Origin: Desulfothermus sp964427155 | GTDB lineage: Bacteria > Desulfobacterota > Desulfovibrionia > Desulfovibrionales > Desulfothermaceae | Reading direction: 5' to 3' | NCBI GenBank assembly: GCA_964427155.1 | Contig: CAYRSC010000004.1 | Location: forward strand, 193,240 to 257,239 | DNA: 64,000 nucleotides | Part shown: positions 44,870-53,322 of the stretch, one piece after another | How the letters are laid out: each line of letters opens with the position of its first letter | How positions within the stretch are numbered: position 1 is the first letter of the stretch | The notes under the pieces: model-generated | What the model was told of the DNA's origin: nothing | Database searches by the model: none | Seen by the model: the letters and a program-made list of their open reading frames with translations, nothing else | Made by a program: the position numbers and the translations under genes

Positions 44870-46528
44870 CTATACCTTCTTCCTTTTCATGTGTTCATAT
44901 TCCACACATAACCAGAAAAGGGTCCTCTCATCCAGACCATGGGTAACTGGAAGCCCCATCTTTTCCTGAAAACGCTTGATGGCGTCTAAGGTACGGTGTC
45001 CAAACTTTCCATCCCATGGTCCCCTATAATACCCCATCTCCTTAAGCATCTTTTGAACTGCAAGTTTGTCTGCTGTTGGAGAATCTGCAGGATATTTTTT
45101 GTCTATATGGAAGGGGGGCCTCCAGAGGACCACATAGTCAGGGGGATGAGAGGTATATTTCTTCCAGGGAAAGGCAGAAAAGGGAAACTGGGCATCCCGG
45201 GGAAGCCTCTTTATCCCTATCAGGGATATATCCCTGGGAAGAGATTGGAGAAAGATCTCTATATCCCCTTTTAAAATTGCCCGCTTAAATGTCCCTTCTA
45301 GAGAGATAAGGGAGAAGGGACGGAGAAACTCCCTGCACTTAAGGGTAAGGGGATCCACAGGAGAAGGAGCGGACTTAAGTCTCCCCTTCTTCTCCTCATT
45401 GGAAGGCTGAACAGGACCTTTTTTTCCCCCAGAGTTGTGTAGTACTGGGCCCTGGGCCTTAGGAGGATGCCCTTTCTGAGTTCCCCCTATAGCAACGGCA
45501 CTATGGGACCGCTGGCTGGAAATAAGGTGAGAGGCAGGGGCCCTCCCATCTTTCAGCGCCAACAGACCTCTCCAGCCCCCTTTAAAAAGGGATAAAGAGA
45601 GTCCAATCAATACCCCTATAAGAAAAAGTCCCCCCACAGTAATCACCAGCTTTTTGCGGGAGGCCAGCCGGGAGAGCCTCTCTTTAACCTCTTTGTTATA
45701 TTTTGCAATATCTAGGGCCGCATCCCTGAGTATATTCTCATTGATAACAAAGTCCCCCTGCAGGGCAAGGAGGTGGAGTGCCCTATCCATAATAAGATGT
45801 ATCATTCGTGGATTACCATGGGTCAGGGCATAGAGCAGGTCCCTTGCAGAATCAGAGAGCCTTATCTGAGAGCCTGCACTGGAGAGCTTATAGTTAACAT
45901 AGAGCTCTGTTTCCTTTTTATTAAAAGGATAAAGGACCCGAAATATGTAAATGCGGCTCTTAAGCTGCCTCAACTCTGGGAGATTCAACTTTGTCTCTAA
46001 CTCTGGTTGACCTGCCAGGACTATCTGAACTAATTTGGTACCATCCCCCTCCAGATTGGACAACATCCGCAGGGTCTCCAGAGACTCAAAGGGGAGATTA
46101 TGGGCCTCATCCACCACTATAGCACAATTGCCCCCCTCTCTATTTATCTTCAGAAAATGATGGTATAGTTCATTTATTATACTGGAGACACTGGAGGTAT
46201 CCAGAAGCTCTATTCCAAAATCCTGGGCTATGGCTAGTAGAAAATCCTTGGGCCCAAGGGAGGTATTAAAGACCCAGGCAGTGTCAATTCTTTGACTTTC
46301 CTCTTCTCCTATCCTCTTGAGGAGTTGAAGAAGCAAGGAGGTCTTTCCAACCCCCACCTCTCCCAGCAGGAGCATAAATCCCTTTCTGGAAACAATCCCA
46401 TAATATAACTCATCCAAGATCTCCCTGGTCTCCTGGGTAAAAAAATAGACATCAGTGGAGGAGGCGGGAACAAAAGGATTAAATTTGAGTCCAAGGATCT
46501 CACATACAGAATCCTGCACACTATTCAC
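44870..46528 (-). CDS. ExeA/MshM-like AAA ATPase with C-terminal peptidoglycan-binding domain
   Basis: A 552-residue inner-membrane protein. The cytoplasmic AAA domain has Walker A GEVGVGKT at 56-63 and Walker B VVDEAHN at 138-144. One membrane helix (294-315) is followed by a periplasmic linker and a PG_binding_1 module at about 480-545 (LKEMGYYRGPWDGKFG). ExeA/GspA proteins help insert secretins through peptidoglycan, and MshM is the MSHA-pilus equivalent. It starts at GTG after AAGGAAGGAAAAA and lies 3 bp from the ATPase gene. It is read divergently from the prepilins. Confidence 0.9.
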   Translation of the reverse strand: MNSVQDSVCEILGLKFNPFVPASSTDVYFFTQETREILDELYYGIVSRKGFMLLLGEVGVGKTSLLLQLLKRIGEEESQRIDTAWVFNTSLGPKDFLLAIAQDFGIELLDTSSVSSIINELYHHFLKINREGGNCAIVVDEAHNLPFESLETLRMLSNLEGDGTKLVQIVLAGQPELETKLNLPELRQLKSRIYIFRVLYPFNKKETELYVNYKLSSAGSQIRLSDSARDLLYALTHGNPRMIHLIMDRALHLLALQGDFVINENILRDAALDIAKYNKEVKERLSRLASRKKLVITVGGLFLIGVLIGLSLSLFKGGWRGLLALKDGRAPASHLISSQRSHSAVAIGGTQKGHPPKAQGPVLHNSGGKKGPVQPSNEEKKGRLKSAPSPVDPLTLKCREFLRPFSLISLEGTFKRAILKGDIEIFLQSLPRDISLIGIKRLPRDAQFPFSAFPWKKYTSHPPDYVVLWRPPFHIDKKYPADSPTADKLAVQKMLKEMGYYRGPWDGKFGHRTLDAIKRFQEKMGLPVTHGLDERTLFWLCVEYEHMKRKKV

Positions 46529-46586
46529 TTTTTCCTTCCTTCAATGGAGATATATGGTCCTGCAAGTTCAGGGCCTTTGCTACATT

Positions 46587-46615
46587 CAGTTAAATAAACC
46601 CTAATAAATTGTCAA
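46587..46615 (-). promoter_or_regulatory. predicted promoter of the pilus assembly operon
   Basis: On the minus strand TTGACA (46615-46610), a 17-bp spacer, then TAACTG (46592-46587), about 60 bp before the ExeA-like GTG start. The -10 is weak. Confidence 0.5.
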
Positions 46616-46653
46616 ACACAGAGAGATGGGTTTTACATTTTTTGTACTTTTTT

Positions 46654-46682
46654 TTGACATTTTTTTCAAAGGGACATATATA
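46654..46682 (+). promoter_or_regulatory. predicted sigma-70 promoter of the prepilin operon
   Basis: TTGACA (46654-46659), a 17-bp spacer, then TATATA (46677-46682), giving an untranslated leader of roughly 110 nt before the first prepilin ATG. It is divergent from, and 38 bp from, the assembly-operon promoter. Confidence 0.7.
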
Positions 46683-46797
46683 GTAATCTGTTTAGGGTTT
46701 TTAAAAAAACTCATGGTCATTAATATAGGATACAAAAATAGGGGACAATCTCTTTTAATAAGGGGAATCCCTTTTTCAGAGGAGAGAATAGAGGCTC

Positions 46798-47457
46798 ATG
46801 TATGAGAGAAATGGAGAGAGGGGCATCACACTTCTGGAACTCTCCATGGTGCTGGTGGTAATTGGGATTATAATGGGGATAGCCATATTTTCATGGATGA
46901 GTTTTATAGAAGCCAAAAAGGTCTCAGAGACCTATTCCGACCTTACCTCTGTAAAAAATTGTCTATTTTCTAAGATGCTCTATTCCACGAAATATCCCAC
47001 CTATTCAGACCCTCTCACTGCCCAGATGTGTGCGAATCACTCTTATTCATCTGAAAAAGAAGTGGACTTGTGCATCTGTGGAGGAAGAAAAGATGCATGG
47101 GGCCATTATATAAGGTACATAGATGGATTTGACGCCAGCAATTCATCTCTGGCGGGAAAGGATGCACTAAAAAGACCCTGGGCTGGAATAACATATGCAT
47201 ATTCACCTTCACCAGAGTCACAGATAATTGACAAGGATGGGAAGGTGGTTACCAAGGTGGCGTTTGTGTTGGTTAGTTTTGGAAAGGATGGTCGTGCAGA
47301 CGATCCAAGTTATGCAAATATGTTTGTGGGGGACAATCTTGTGGGAGACCTGAGGGTCTCAACTCCATGTTTTAATTGCACCTCTCCTGCACACAGGGAT
47401 GACCTATATCTGGTGGTAACAGGGGATGAGATAAGGGCCTTTTTATCTAGAAGATAA
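46798..47457 (+). CDS. type IV prepilin-like protein
   Basis: A 219-residue prepilin. A short basic leader ends in the prepilin-peptidase site ERG|ITLLE (Gly9, Glu at +5) followed by a hydrophobic helix of about 20 residues. The globular part has four or more cysteines (CICGG, CFNC) and is unlike common major pilins. GAGGAGAGAATAGAGGCTC precedes the ATG. It is the first of three prepilin genes on one strand, probably a minor pilin or pseudopilin of the adjacent MSHA-like system. Confidence 0.85.
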   Translation: MYERNGERGITLLELSMVLVVIGIIMGIAIFSWMSFIEAKKVSETYSDLTSVKNCLFSKMLYSTKYPTYSDPLTAQMCANHSYSSEKEVDLCICGGRKDAWGHYIRYIDGFDASNSSLAGKDALKRPWAGITYAYSPSPESQIIDKDGKVVTKVAFVLVSFGKDGRADDPSYANMFVGDNLVGDLRVSTPCFNCTSPAHRDDLYLVVTGDEIRAFLSRR

Positions 47458-47468
47458 GGAAGGGAGAG

Positions 47469-49022
47469 ATGGACAAAAAAGGGTTCAGTCTAATAGAGAT
47501 GGCAATGGTTCTTATAATTATAGGTCTGATAGTGGGAACCATCTTTCCCCTAATTGTGTCTCAGATCAAGAAGGAAAAGCTATCTCAGGGGAGAGAGATA
47601 GTTGAAGAGGCAAAGAATGAAATAATAGGCTATGCCATAACCCACTTTAGTGATGGAACCACCTGTCTTCCCCCCGCCACCACCTCCACTCATAAGCCTG
47701 AAGAAATTGCCCATACAACTGATATATGGGGGAGAGACCTTCGTTATTATCCTGCCCTAAACTCTACAGGAACAGGAAACAATTGTTTTAACATCTGCAA
47801 CTATACTAGTTCTTCCATTACCCCTGTGTCTCTCACTGACAAGGTCTCTGCATCAAACCTGGCATTTGCCATTGCAAGTGCTGGAGATGATCACCACTTC
47901 CAGCTTGACGACAGTGGATATGCATCCACAGGGGAAATAAAGGTGACAAAGGCCCACTCTGACATCTTGGAATATGTAACCCTGGACTATCTGGCAAGCA
48001 AAATGGACTGTGCTCAGGGGGGCGGAGGAGGTGGTGGAGGAGGCGGTCCTCCAGGCTCAGACATCTCCTTTGAGAACGACCTCTCAGACTTCTCATTAAT
48101 TATCCAATCAGATAGTGGAGTAATAACCTCTGATGATACCTCCAAGACCATAGCACTTGGAAATGAACAGGAAGATAGTTTTGGATGTATCTGGTATGCG
48201 GCAAACGGAGGCCCATGTAATGATGGGGTATGTACCCTGGGCACAGGATTCAGGGCATATTTTGAATTCAAGACCCAGGACAATGATTGTTCAGATGGAG
48301 ATACCACAGACTATGGAAGCGGGTTTACCTTTGCAATTACCTCAGATGTAAACAGTGATCCCTCCACTGTATGTGGGGGATTGGGGGCCCATCTTGGATA
48401 TGGAGGGGTACAACCCTATAATAACTACTGGATTGGAGAGCCCAAGATGGGAATAGAATTTGACTTTTATCCTTCCAATAGTGGGGATTGTCCAGGGTGG
48501 ATTTTCCGTCCCTATTGTTATAACAAAGAAGATGGCAATAACAATCATGTGGCAATAATCTATTGGGGAAATGCCTATTATGTGAATGGGGCTCTCACAG
48601 GAAAAGATAGATGTAGTGATAAATGTCCTTATTTAAATAGCCACAATGGAGATGACAACAGACATGGAGCAGGCTCCACAGGTATATATGATTCATTAAA
48701 TCCATCTACCTCATCCAGTGGTTACAAGGGAGGGAATACAGCATGCTGGCTGGAAGATGGGCAATATCACAGCGTGAGAATAGAGCTACACAGAGACCCA
48801 GCTTCTCATACATATACCATAAAGGTATGGATAGATGTGGATAATAGTGATGATTTAACTAGTGATTTTACGGCTACTCCAACTATCTCACACACCATCA
48901 CCATAAGCCCTGAAATGGATCAAAAGATGAACAACATAAGATTTGGATGGACAGAGGGTTCAGCATCTCTTACTCAAAATGTAGAGATAAAGGATTTTGG
49001 CATAAAATTCCTGGGAGATTAG
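47469..49022 (+). CDS. prepilin fused to a lectin-like (ConA/L-type) domain
   Basis: A 517-residue fusion. Residues 1-30 are a type IV prepilin leader and helix (MDKKG|FSLIE, Glu at +5). Residues 31-182 form a pilin-like head with cysteine pairs. A run of ten glycines and two prolines (184-195) joins it to a beta-rich domain at 198-517. That domain has SGFTFAIT, GAHLGYGG, MGIEFDFY and NHVAIIYW, the segment order of legume/L-type lectins, and many Asp/Asn residues fit for calcium. It is likely a tip-located adhesin. The domain call is by eye. It sits 11 bp downstream of the first prepilin. Confidence 0.82.
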   Translation: MDKKGFSLIEMAMVLIIIGLIVGTIFPLIVSQIKKEKLSQGREIVEEAKNEIIGYAITHFSDGTTCLPPATTSTHKPEEIAHTTDIWGRDLRYYPALNSTGTGNNCFNICNYTSSSITPVSLTDKVSASNLAFAIASAGDDHHFQLDDSGYASTGEIKVTKAHSDILEYVTLDYLASKMDCAQGGGGGGGGGGPPGSDISFENDLSDFSLIIQSDSGVITSDDTSKTIALGNEQEDSFGCIWYAANGGPCNDGVCTLGTGFRAYFEFKTQDNDCSDGDTTDYGSGFTFAITSDVNSDPSTVCGGLGAHLGYGGVQPYNNYWIGEPKMGIEFDFYPSNSGDCPGWIFRPYCYNKEDGNNNHVAIIYWGNAYYVNGALTGKDRCSDKCPYLNSHNGDDNRHGAGSTGIYDSLNPSTSSSGYKGGNTACWLEDGQYHSVRIELHRDPASHTYTIKVWIDVDNSDDLTSDFTATPTISHTITISPEMDQKMNNIRFGWTEGSASLTQNVEIKDFGIKFLGD

Positions 49023-49024
49023 AG

Positions 49025-49363
49025 ATGAAAAGAATTGGACTTTTTGTTTTGATTGGATTAATAGGGACTTTTATAAGATATGCCCCATGTATGGAAATTT
49101 CTTCACAAAGTAATACACTGCAACACACTAAGAAGGCACCTCTTCTGGTCTTACCGAATATAAAAAGGAATACATTAAAGATATATGGGTTAAAAAGGAT
49201 AAAACGAAGAGGAGACATAGTGTGGGTAAGGGTAATAAACAGGAAGTTTTTTCCCTTCCCCATAAGAAAAAAACACCATCGCCACATCAGACAAAAGGAA
49301 ATAATGTTTCTTAAGAAGACTCAAAAAGGATGGGAGCTAAATATGTTAGAGATAGGTCCTTAA
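49025..49363 (+). CDS. small exported basic protein, function unknown
   Basis: A 112-residue protein that I do not recognise. It begins MKRIGLFVLIGLIGTFIR, a hydrophobic signal or anchor. The rest is strongly basic (KRIKRRGD, IRKKHHRHIRQK), with short beta-like strands. The ATG lies 2 bp after the lectin-pilin stop, with GGGAGATTAGAG in front, so the two are coupled. It may be an accessory factor of the pilus, such as a small periplasmic assembly protein; that is only positional inference. Confidence 0.65.
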   Translation: MKRIGLFVLIGLIGTFIRYAPCMEISSQSNTLQHTKKAPLLVLPNIKRNTLKIYGLKRIKRRGDIVWVRVINRKFFPFPIRKKHHRHIRQKEIMFLKKTQKGWELNMLEIGP

Positions 49364-49416
49364 ATATGGCATAAATGGTGCATAAAACCAAAAAAAATCA
49401 AAAGGAGGTTAGTAAA

Positions 49417-50028
49417 ATGACACCTAAAAGTCTCAATTCACAAAAGGGTTTCACCCTCATTGAAATGGCCATTGTGCTGGTCATTATTGGTCTTATTCTG
49501 GGCGCTGTGCTCAAGGGACAGGACCTTATTCAAAATGCCCGTATAAAAAAGTTTATAACTGATGCGGGAAAGAAGTTTGAGGTGGCGGCATGGACGGTGT
49601 ATGACAGGACAGGAAAGTTTCCAGGGGATGCCAATGGCGATGGCATTATTGGAGATGGGAATGCTACTGCAGATATTAATAATGCCAACCTAAATAATCC
49701 ACCTATAAATCCTGTAAATCTGGGTTCTTACTCTTTCTATGTATTTTATGGAAATGATGGAGGTACCAATCCCAAGAATGTAATAATTATCTGTAGATCC
49801 TCTGATTGTAATACCAAATTTGATGCTGCTTCTCTCCAATACTTAAAATCCTTTGATACAACCATTGATGGGGTCTCCGATGGGACAGATGGAAATGTAG
49901 TTGGTGTTAACACAACCCCTACTAACGTAGACTATAGCAGTTGGGAAGCAAATGGAACAATCACTTATGGCGATTGGACTGCAGGTACCACTGTAGCTCT
50001 TCAATATTATTTTGATGCCAAACCATAA
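49417..50028 (+). CDS. type IV prepilin-like protein
   Basis: A 203-residue prepilin with leader MTPKSLNSQKG|FTLIE (Gly11, Glu at +5) and a hydrophobic helix followed by GQDLIQNARIKKF. The head is rich in Asn, Gly and Asp, with a DANGDGIIGDGN stretch that looks like a calcium-binding loop, and one cysteine pair. The ATG at 49417 follows AAAAGGAGGTTAGTAAA, the best ribosome-binding site of this operon, so this may be the most abundant of the three pilins. A strong terminator follows. Confidence 0.85.
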   Translation: MTPKSLNSQKGFTLIEMAIVLVIIGLILGAVLKGQDLIQNARIKKFITDAGKKFEVAAWTVYDRTGKFPGDANGDGIIGDGNATADINNANLNNPPINPVNLGSYSFYVFYGNDGGTNPKNVIIICRSSDCNTKFDAASLQYLKSFDTTIDGVSDGTDGNVVGVNTTPTNVDYSSWEANGTITYGDWTAGTTVALQYYFDAKP

Positions 50029-50048
50029 TAATATTGCTAACTATTATA

Positions 50049-50090
50049 GAAACAAAAAAAGAGGGGCTCAAGCCCCTCTTTTTTTGTTTC
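50049..50090. terminator. bidirectional intrinsic terminator (perfect 20-bp palindrome arms)
   Basis: A 42-bp sequence with 20-bp perfect inverted arms. The core AGAGGGGC-TCAA-GCCCCTCT is flanked by A7 and T7, so it acts on both strands. It separates the prepilin operon from the convergent TRAP transporter genes. Confidence 0.93.
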
Positions 50091-50096
50091 TGGACC

Positions 50097-51407
50097 CTAT
50101 AATCTAAATAGGTGCCTGGGGAGCCACAGGACCATCTCAGGATAGGCCAGAAGCAGGAATATCACCACCACAAAAAGGGGTAAAAACAGAAAAACCCCCC
50201 GAATGACCCCTGCAAGGGTCACGTCTCTGTCCAGGGATGCCACAATAAAGGCGTTTATGCCCACAGGAGGAGTCACTGCCCCCATAGTGGTAACCAGGGT
50301 TATCCATACACCAAACCACACAGGGTCATATCCCAGGGAGCGGGTAACGGGGAAGAAGATGGGAATGGTGACCAGCAAAAGGGCCAGGGCATCCATGATG
50401 GCCCCCCCAATGAGATAGATGAGGAATATGAATGCCATTATACCCCACCTAGGGAGGGAGAGGGAGGCCACATACGAGGCCACATCATATGGAATTCGGG
50501 TAATGGTCAAAAATCTTCCAAAGATCACCGCACCCAGGATTATTACATATATCATGCTCGTTATCCGCAGTGTGTCGTCAAAGGCCTGAAAGAGCCTTTT
50601 AATATCCATATTCCCAAGTATCAAACTTATGAGGATGGCCAGAAAGGCACCAGCCGCCCCTGCCTCACTGGGTGTAAATATTCCCAGGAAGAGTCCCCCC
50701 ATAACCAGGCCAAAGAGGAGAAATATCTCCCAGAAACCAAAAACTGCCCACATCTTGTGAGAGAGGGAGGTCTTCTCCCCCCTGGGAGCAAGGCCAGAGA
50801 AGATGCTGGAGCATATAGCAATCCCAATCAGAAATACCAGGGTAAGGACAATTCCTGGTATTATTGCTCCAGCAAACAAGACCCCTATGGACTGACCTGT
50901 CTGAAGCCCTATTATAATAAGCACCACACTAGGGGGTATCATCACCCCCAATGTGGCCCCTGTGGCCACTACCCCAGCGCTAAATGCAGGGTCATACCCA
51001 TACTTCTTCATCTCAGGAAGGGCCACTGTGGCCATGGTGGCGGCAGTGGCTGTATTGGAGCCACAGATGGCAGCAAAACCAGCACATGCCAATATTGTTG
51101 CCATGGCAAGTCCGCCCCTTATCTCCCCCAGAAGGACATTTGCCCACCTGTACATTCTCTTATTTAGACCAGAGTAAAAACATATCTGCCCCATTAAGAT
51201 AAACAAGGGGATCACAGTGAGACCATAGGAGGAAAAGACCTTCCAGGTCTCCTCCCCCACCATCCCCAGGGCGGCCTTGAGGCTCACAGCCGCCCAGAAC
51301 CCCACAAACCCAACTATGCCCATGGCAAAGCCCACAGGTATCTGGAAGAAAAATATGATACCCAGGAGCAGGGCCACTCCAATCATTCCCAAAAAAGAAA
51401 GCTCCAT
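50097..51407 (-). CDS. dctM: TRAP transporter large permease subunit
   Basis: A 436-residue membrane protein with about twelve helices, the ion-coupled translocating subunit of a TRAP carboxylate transporter. It has GVMIPPSVVLIIIG, TPSEAGAAGAFLA and the C-terminal GAVTPPVGINAFI motif, all family marks. It is the last of the P-Q-M genes in one transcript. Confidence 0.96.
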   Translation of the reverse strand: MELSFLGMIGVALLLGIIFFFQIPVGFAMGIVGFVGFWAAVSLKAALGMVGEETWKVFSSYGLTVIPLFILMGQICFYSGLNKRMYRWANVLLGEIRGGLAMATILACAGFAAICGSNTATAATMATVALPEMKKYGYDPAFSAGVVATGATLGVMIPPSVVLIIIGLQTGQSIGVLFAGAIIPGIVLTLVFLIGIAICSSIFSGLAPRGEKTSLSHKMWAVFGFWEIFLLFGLVMGGLFLGIFTPSEAGAAGAFLAILISLILGNMDIKRLFQAFDDTLRITSMIYVIILGAVIFGRFLTITRIPYDVASYVASLSLPRWGIMAFIFLIYLIGGAIMDALALLLVTIPIFFPVTRSLGYDPVWFGVWITLVTTMGAVTPPVGINAFIVASLDRDVTLAGVIRGVFLFLPLFVVVIFLLLAYPEMVLWLPRHLFRL

Positions 51408-51412
51408 AATCC

Positions 51413-51883
51413 CTATTCCCCCCTCTTTTCCAGGAGAATCTGATAGAGGATAATCACCAACATAAACACAACCCCTGCATCCACCACCAGCACCACAGGA
51501 TAATACGGGATATTCAAGGTCTCTGAGAGCTCACCGCTTTGTTTGAGGGAGATGGCCAAGGAAAAGAGCCTCCAGGCCACCACACCCCAAAATCCCAGAG
51601 AAAGCAGACTGGAGATGATGGCCAGGTAGTTTCTCACCCTGGGGGGAAGCATGGACTCAAAGAGGTTTACCTCAATATGACCCCTGCCTTTCTGGGTCCC
51701 CCCAAGGGAGAGGGCAACGGCGATAGCCCCTCCAAATCCAAGCAACTCAAAAGTCCCCTTTATGGGATGACCACAGGCCCTAAGGAGGATATTTGCCACA
51801 GCAAGGAGCATCATGAGACCCAGGACCCCACATGCAAACCACACAAGGACCTTATTTATTCGGGAAAGAATCCTTATAATCAT
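51413..51883 (-). CDS. dctQ: TRAP transporter small permease subunit
   Basis: A 156-residue protein with four predicted membrane helices and the FELLGFGGAIAVALSLG segment typical of DctQ. It forms the membrane complex with the large subunit. Gaps to its neighbours are 5 bp on each side. Confidence 0.94.
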   Translation of the reverse strand: MIIRILSRINKVLVWFACGVLGLMMLLAVANILLRACGHPIKGTFELLGFGGAIAVALSLGGTQKGRGHIEVNLFESMLPPRVRNYLAIISSLLSLGFWGVVAWRLFSLAISLKQSGELSETLNIPYYPVVLVVDAGVVFMLVIILYQILLEKRGE

Positions 51884-51888
51884 AATCC

Positions 51889-52896
51889 CTATCTCTGATA
51901 TCTCGCCTTAAAGGTCTCTATGTCTCTCAATACCCTGTTCACAGGCACATGCGCCTTAAGGGCCATTTGCTTCCATTCATCTATGACCTCTTTGCACAGT
52001 TCATGGGCCTTTTGGGTATCAGAGGTGGAAAAGTGGAATATTCTAGCATGATATTTAACCCGGGCATATTCAAGGGCATCTTTTACATGGGCGTCCATGT
52101 ATTCACCTGTCCATCTTGCCTGCTCCCTGGAGAGGGAGTCCATAACTTCCCTTATCTCAGGGGGAAGGGATTGCCATTTTTTCTTATTCATAATCACTGC
52201 AAATGGATAGACCTGAAAGTTGGTTATGGTCTCATAAGGACAATATGCGGCAAAATTTAGGTCCTTTAATACCTCCAGCGAGGATAGCAGGCCCTTTACA
52301 ATACCCTTTTGAAGGGCCTCAGGGGTCTCGGACATGGGCATTGACACAGGAGTAGCCCCAAGCACCTCCAGTATCTTAGAGGCAGTTCCAGAGGCCCGAA
52401 GCTCCAGGCCCTTCAAATCCTTAAGGGACCTTACAGGGACCCTGGACATAATATTTGAAGGGGCAGAGGTAAAAAGAGTGAGGACCTTAACCCTGGAAAA
52501 GGCGTGGGGATGATATTTATTGTAAACATCCCACAGCACCAGAGAGGCCACAGTGGCATTTTGAAAACCAAGTGGAAGGGCCACTGCAGTGGTTAAAGGA
52601 AAGACACCAGGCTGATATGCCATACACACACAACCAATATCTGCCTGTCCCTCCATCACTCCCCTGAACATGTCTTTGGCCCCTAAAAGGGTCCCCCCGG
52701 GGAATGTGATTATCTTTACCCTTCCCTGGGTCCTCTTCTCTACCTCCTTCTTCCATCTCTCCATCTGTACACAGGGAAAGGTGGAGGCAGGTGGGAAATT
52801 GGCATAGGTCAAGGTAATGGTCCGGGGAAAAGAGGTGGAGGGGACAATGAGCATCCCCAGAAATAATCCCAAAATCAGGCCATAAAAGCTTCTCAT
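51889..52896 (-). CDS. dctP: TRAP transporter substrate-binding protein
   Basis: A periplasmic DctP-family protein of 335 residues with a signal peptide (about 1-24). ELRASGTASKILEVLGATPV contains the conserved Arg that binds the ligand carboxylate. The substrate is an organic acid that cannot be specified. GAGGAGGTAAGT precedes the ATG. Transcription from upstream must pass a structured RNA and its terminator, which suggests conditional expression. Confidence 0.95.
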   Translation of the reverse strand: MRSFYGLILGLFLGMLIVPSTSFPRTITLTYANFPPASTFPCVQMERWKKEVEKRTQGRVKIITFPGGTLLGAKDMFRGVMEGQADIGCVCMAYQPGVFPLTTAVALPLGFQNATVASLVLWDVYNKYHPHAFSRVKVLTLFTSAPSNIMSRVPVRSLKDLKGLELRASGTASKILEVLGATPVSMPMSETPEALQKGIVKGLLSSLEVLKDLNFAAYCPYETITNFQVYPFAVIMNKKKWQSLPPEIREVMDSLSREQARWTGEYMDAHVKDALEYARVKYHARIFHFSTSDTQKAHELCKEVIDEWKQMALKAHVPVNRVLRDIETFKARYQR

Positions 52897-52928
52897 ACTT
52901 ACCTCCTCACTTTATTTTGCTGTTAAAA

Positions 52929-52965
52929 TAAAAAAGGGCCGCAGACCTGTTTTGCCTGCGGCCCT
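52929..52965 (-). terminator. intrinsic terminator of the dctP-upstream RNA
   Basis: On the minus strand AGGGCCGCAG pairs with CTGCGGCCCT (10 bp, 11-nt loop), followed by TTTTTTATTTT. Confidence 0.88.
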
Positions 52966-53124
52966 GACCTTCCCTTAATTGGTATTGATTTCACACCCCG
53001 GGCCAGACCGCACCTCTTCCTCTCCACCACCAGCACCAGAAAGAAAAAATCCTACCCTTCAAGACCCCAGTACATATCTTCTGCATACATATATCTCCTG
53101 TGCGGTCTATCCCCCTCCACGATT
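52929..53124 (-). ncRNA. structured leader or small RNA (riboswitch-like, 6S RNA as alternative)
   Basis: A predicted transcript of about 196 nt with its own promoter and an intrinsic terminator, and no open reading frame. AGACCGCAC (53108-53100, minus) pairs perfectly with GTGCGGTCT (53013-53005), closing an 86-nt internal region. A spacer leads to the terminator hairpin. The strand ending the closed domain continues GGCCC, which could also pair with GGGCC of the terminator's 5' arm, so a switch is possible. The terminator ends about 30 bp before dctP. Either it is a riboswitch-type attenuator of dctPQM or an independent sRNA such as 6S RNA. I do not recognise a known consensus. Confidence 0.6.
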
Positions 53125-53131
53125 GGGCCAT

Positions 53132-53159
53132 ATTATACTCACTGCATAACTTATGTCAA
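53132..53159 (-). promoter_or_regulatory. strong predicted sigma-70 promoter of the dctP-upstream RNA
   Basis: On the minus strand consensus TTGACA (53159-53154), a 16-bp spacer, then consensus TATAAT (53137-53132). It is the best promoter match in the window, and transcription should begin near 53124. Confidence 0.85.
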
Positions 53160-53322
53160 AGATTTTGTGACCCCTGGACAAAATATGTCCCGTGGTCTAA
53201 TGGAGAAGGGGATTGAAAGATTTCTTTTTTTAACTTATATACCTAAAAAGAGACATAAAGAAAAATGGTTCTCAAAAAAAATTTTAGGGGTTGACCCAAT
53301 CTTTAACCTTGGGAGAAAATTT

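Noticed and set aside
52929..53124. SRP RNA or tmRNA at the dctP-upstream transcript
   Set aside because: No GGAAGCAGCC-like SRP apical motif and no tRNA-like GGTTCGAATCC..CCA end are present.
53167..53322. Extra N-terminal 52 codons of the ATPase-domain gene
   Set aside because: The frame is open, but the stretch is AT-rich, contains promoter-like sequence and begins at a GTG inside the divergent RNA promoter region. The ATG at 53323 has a proper ribosome-binding site.
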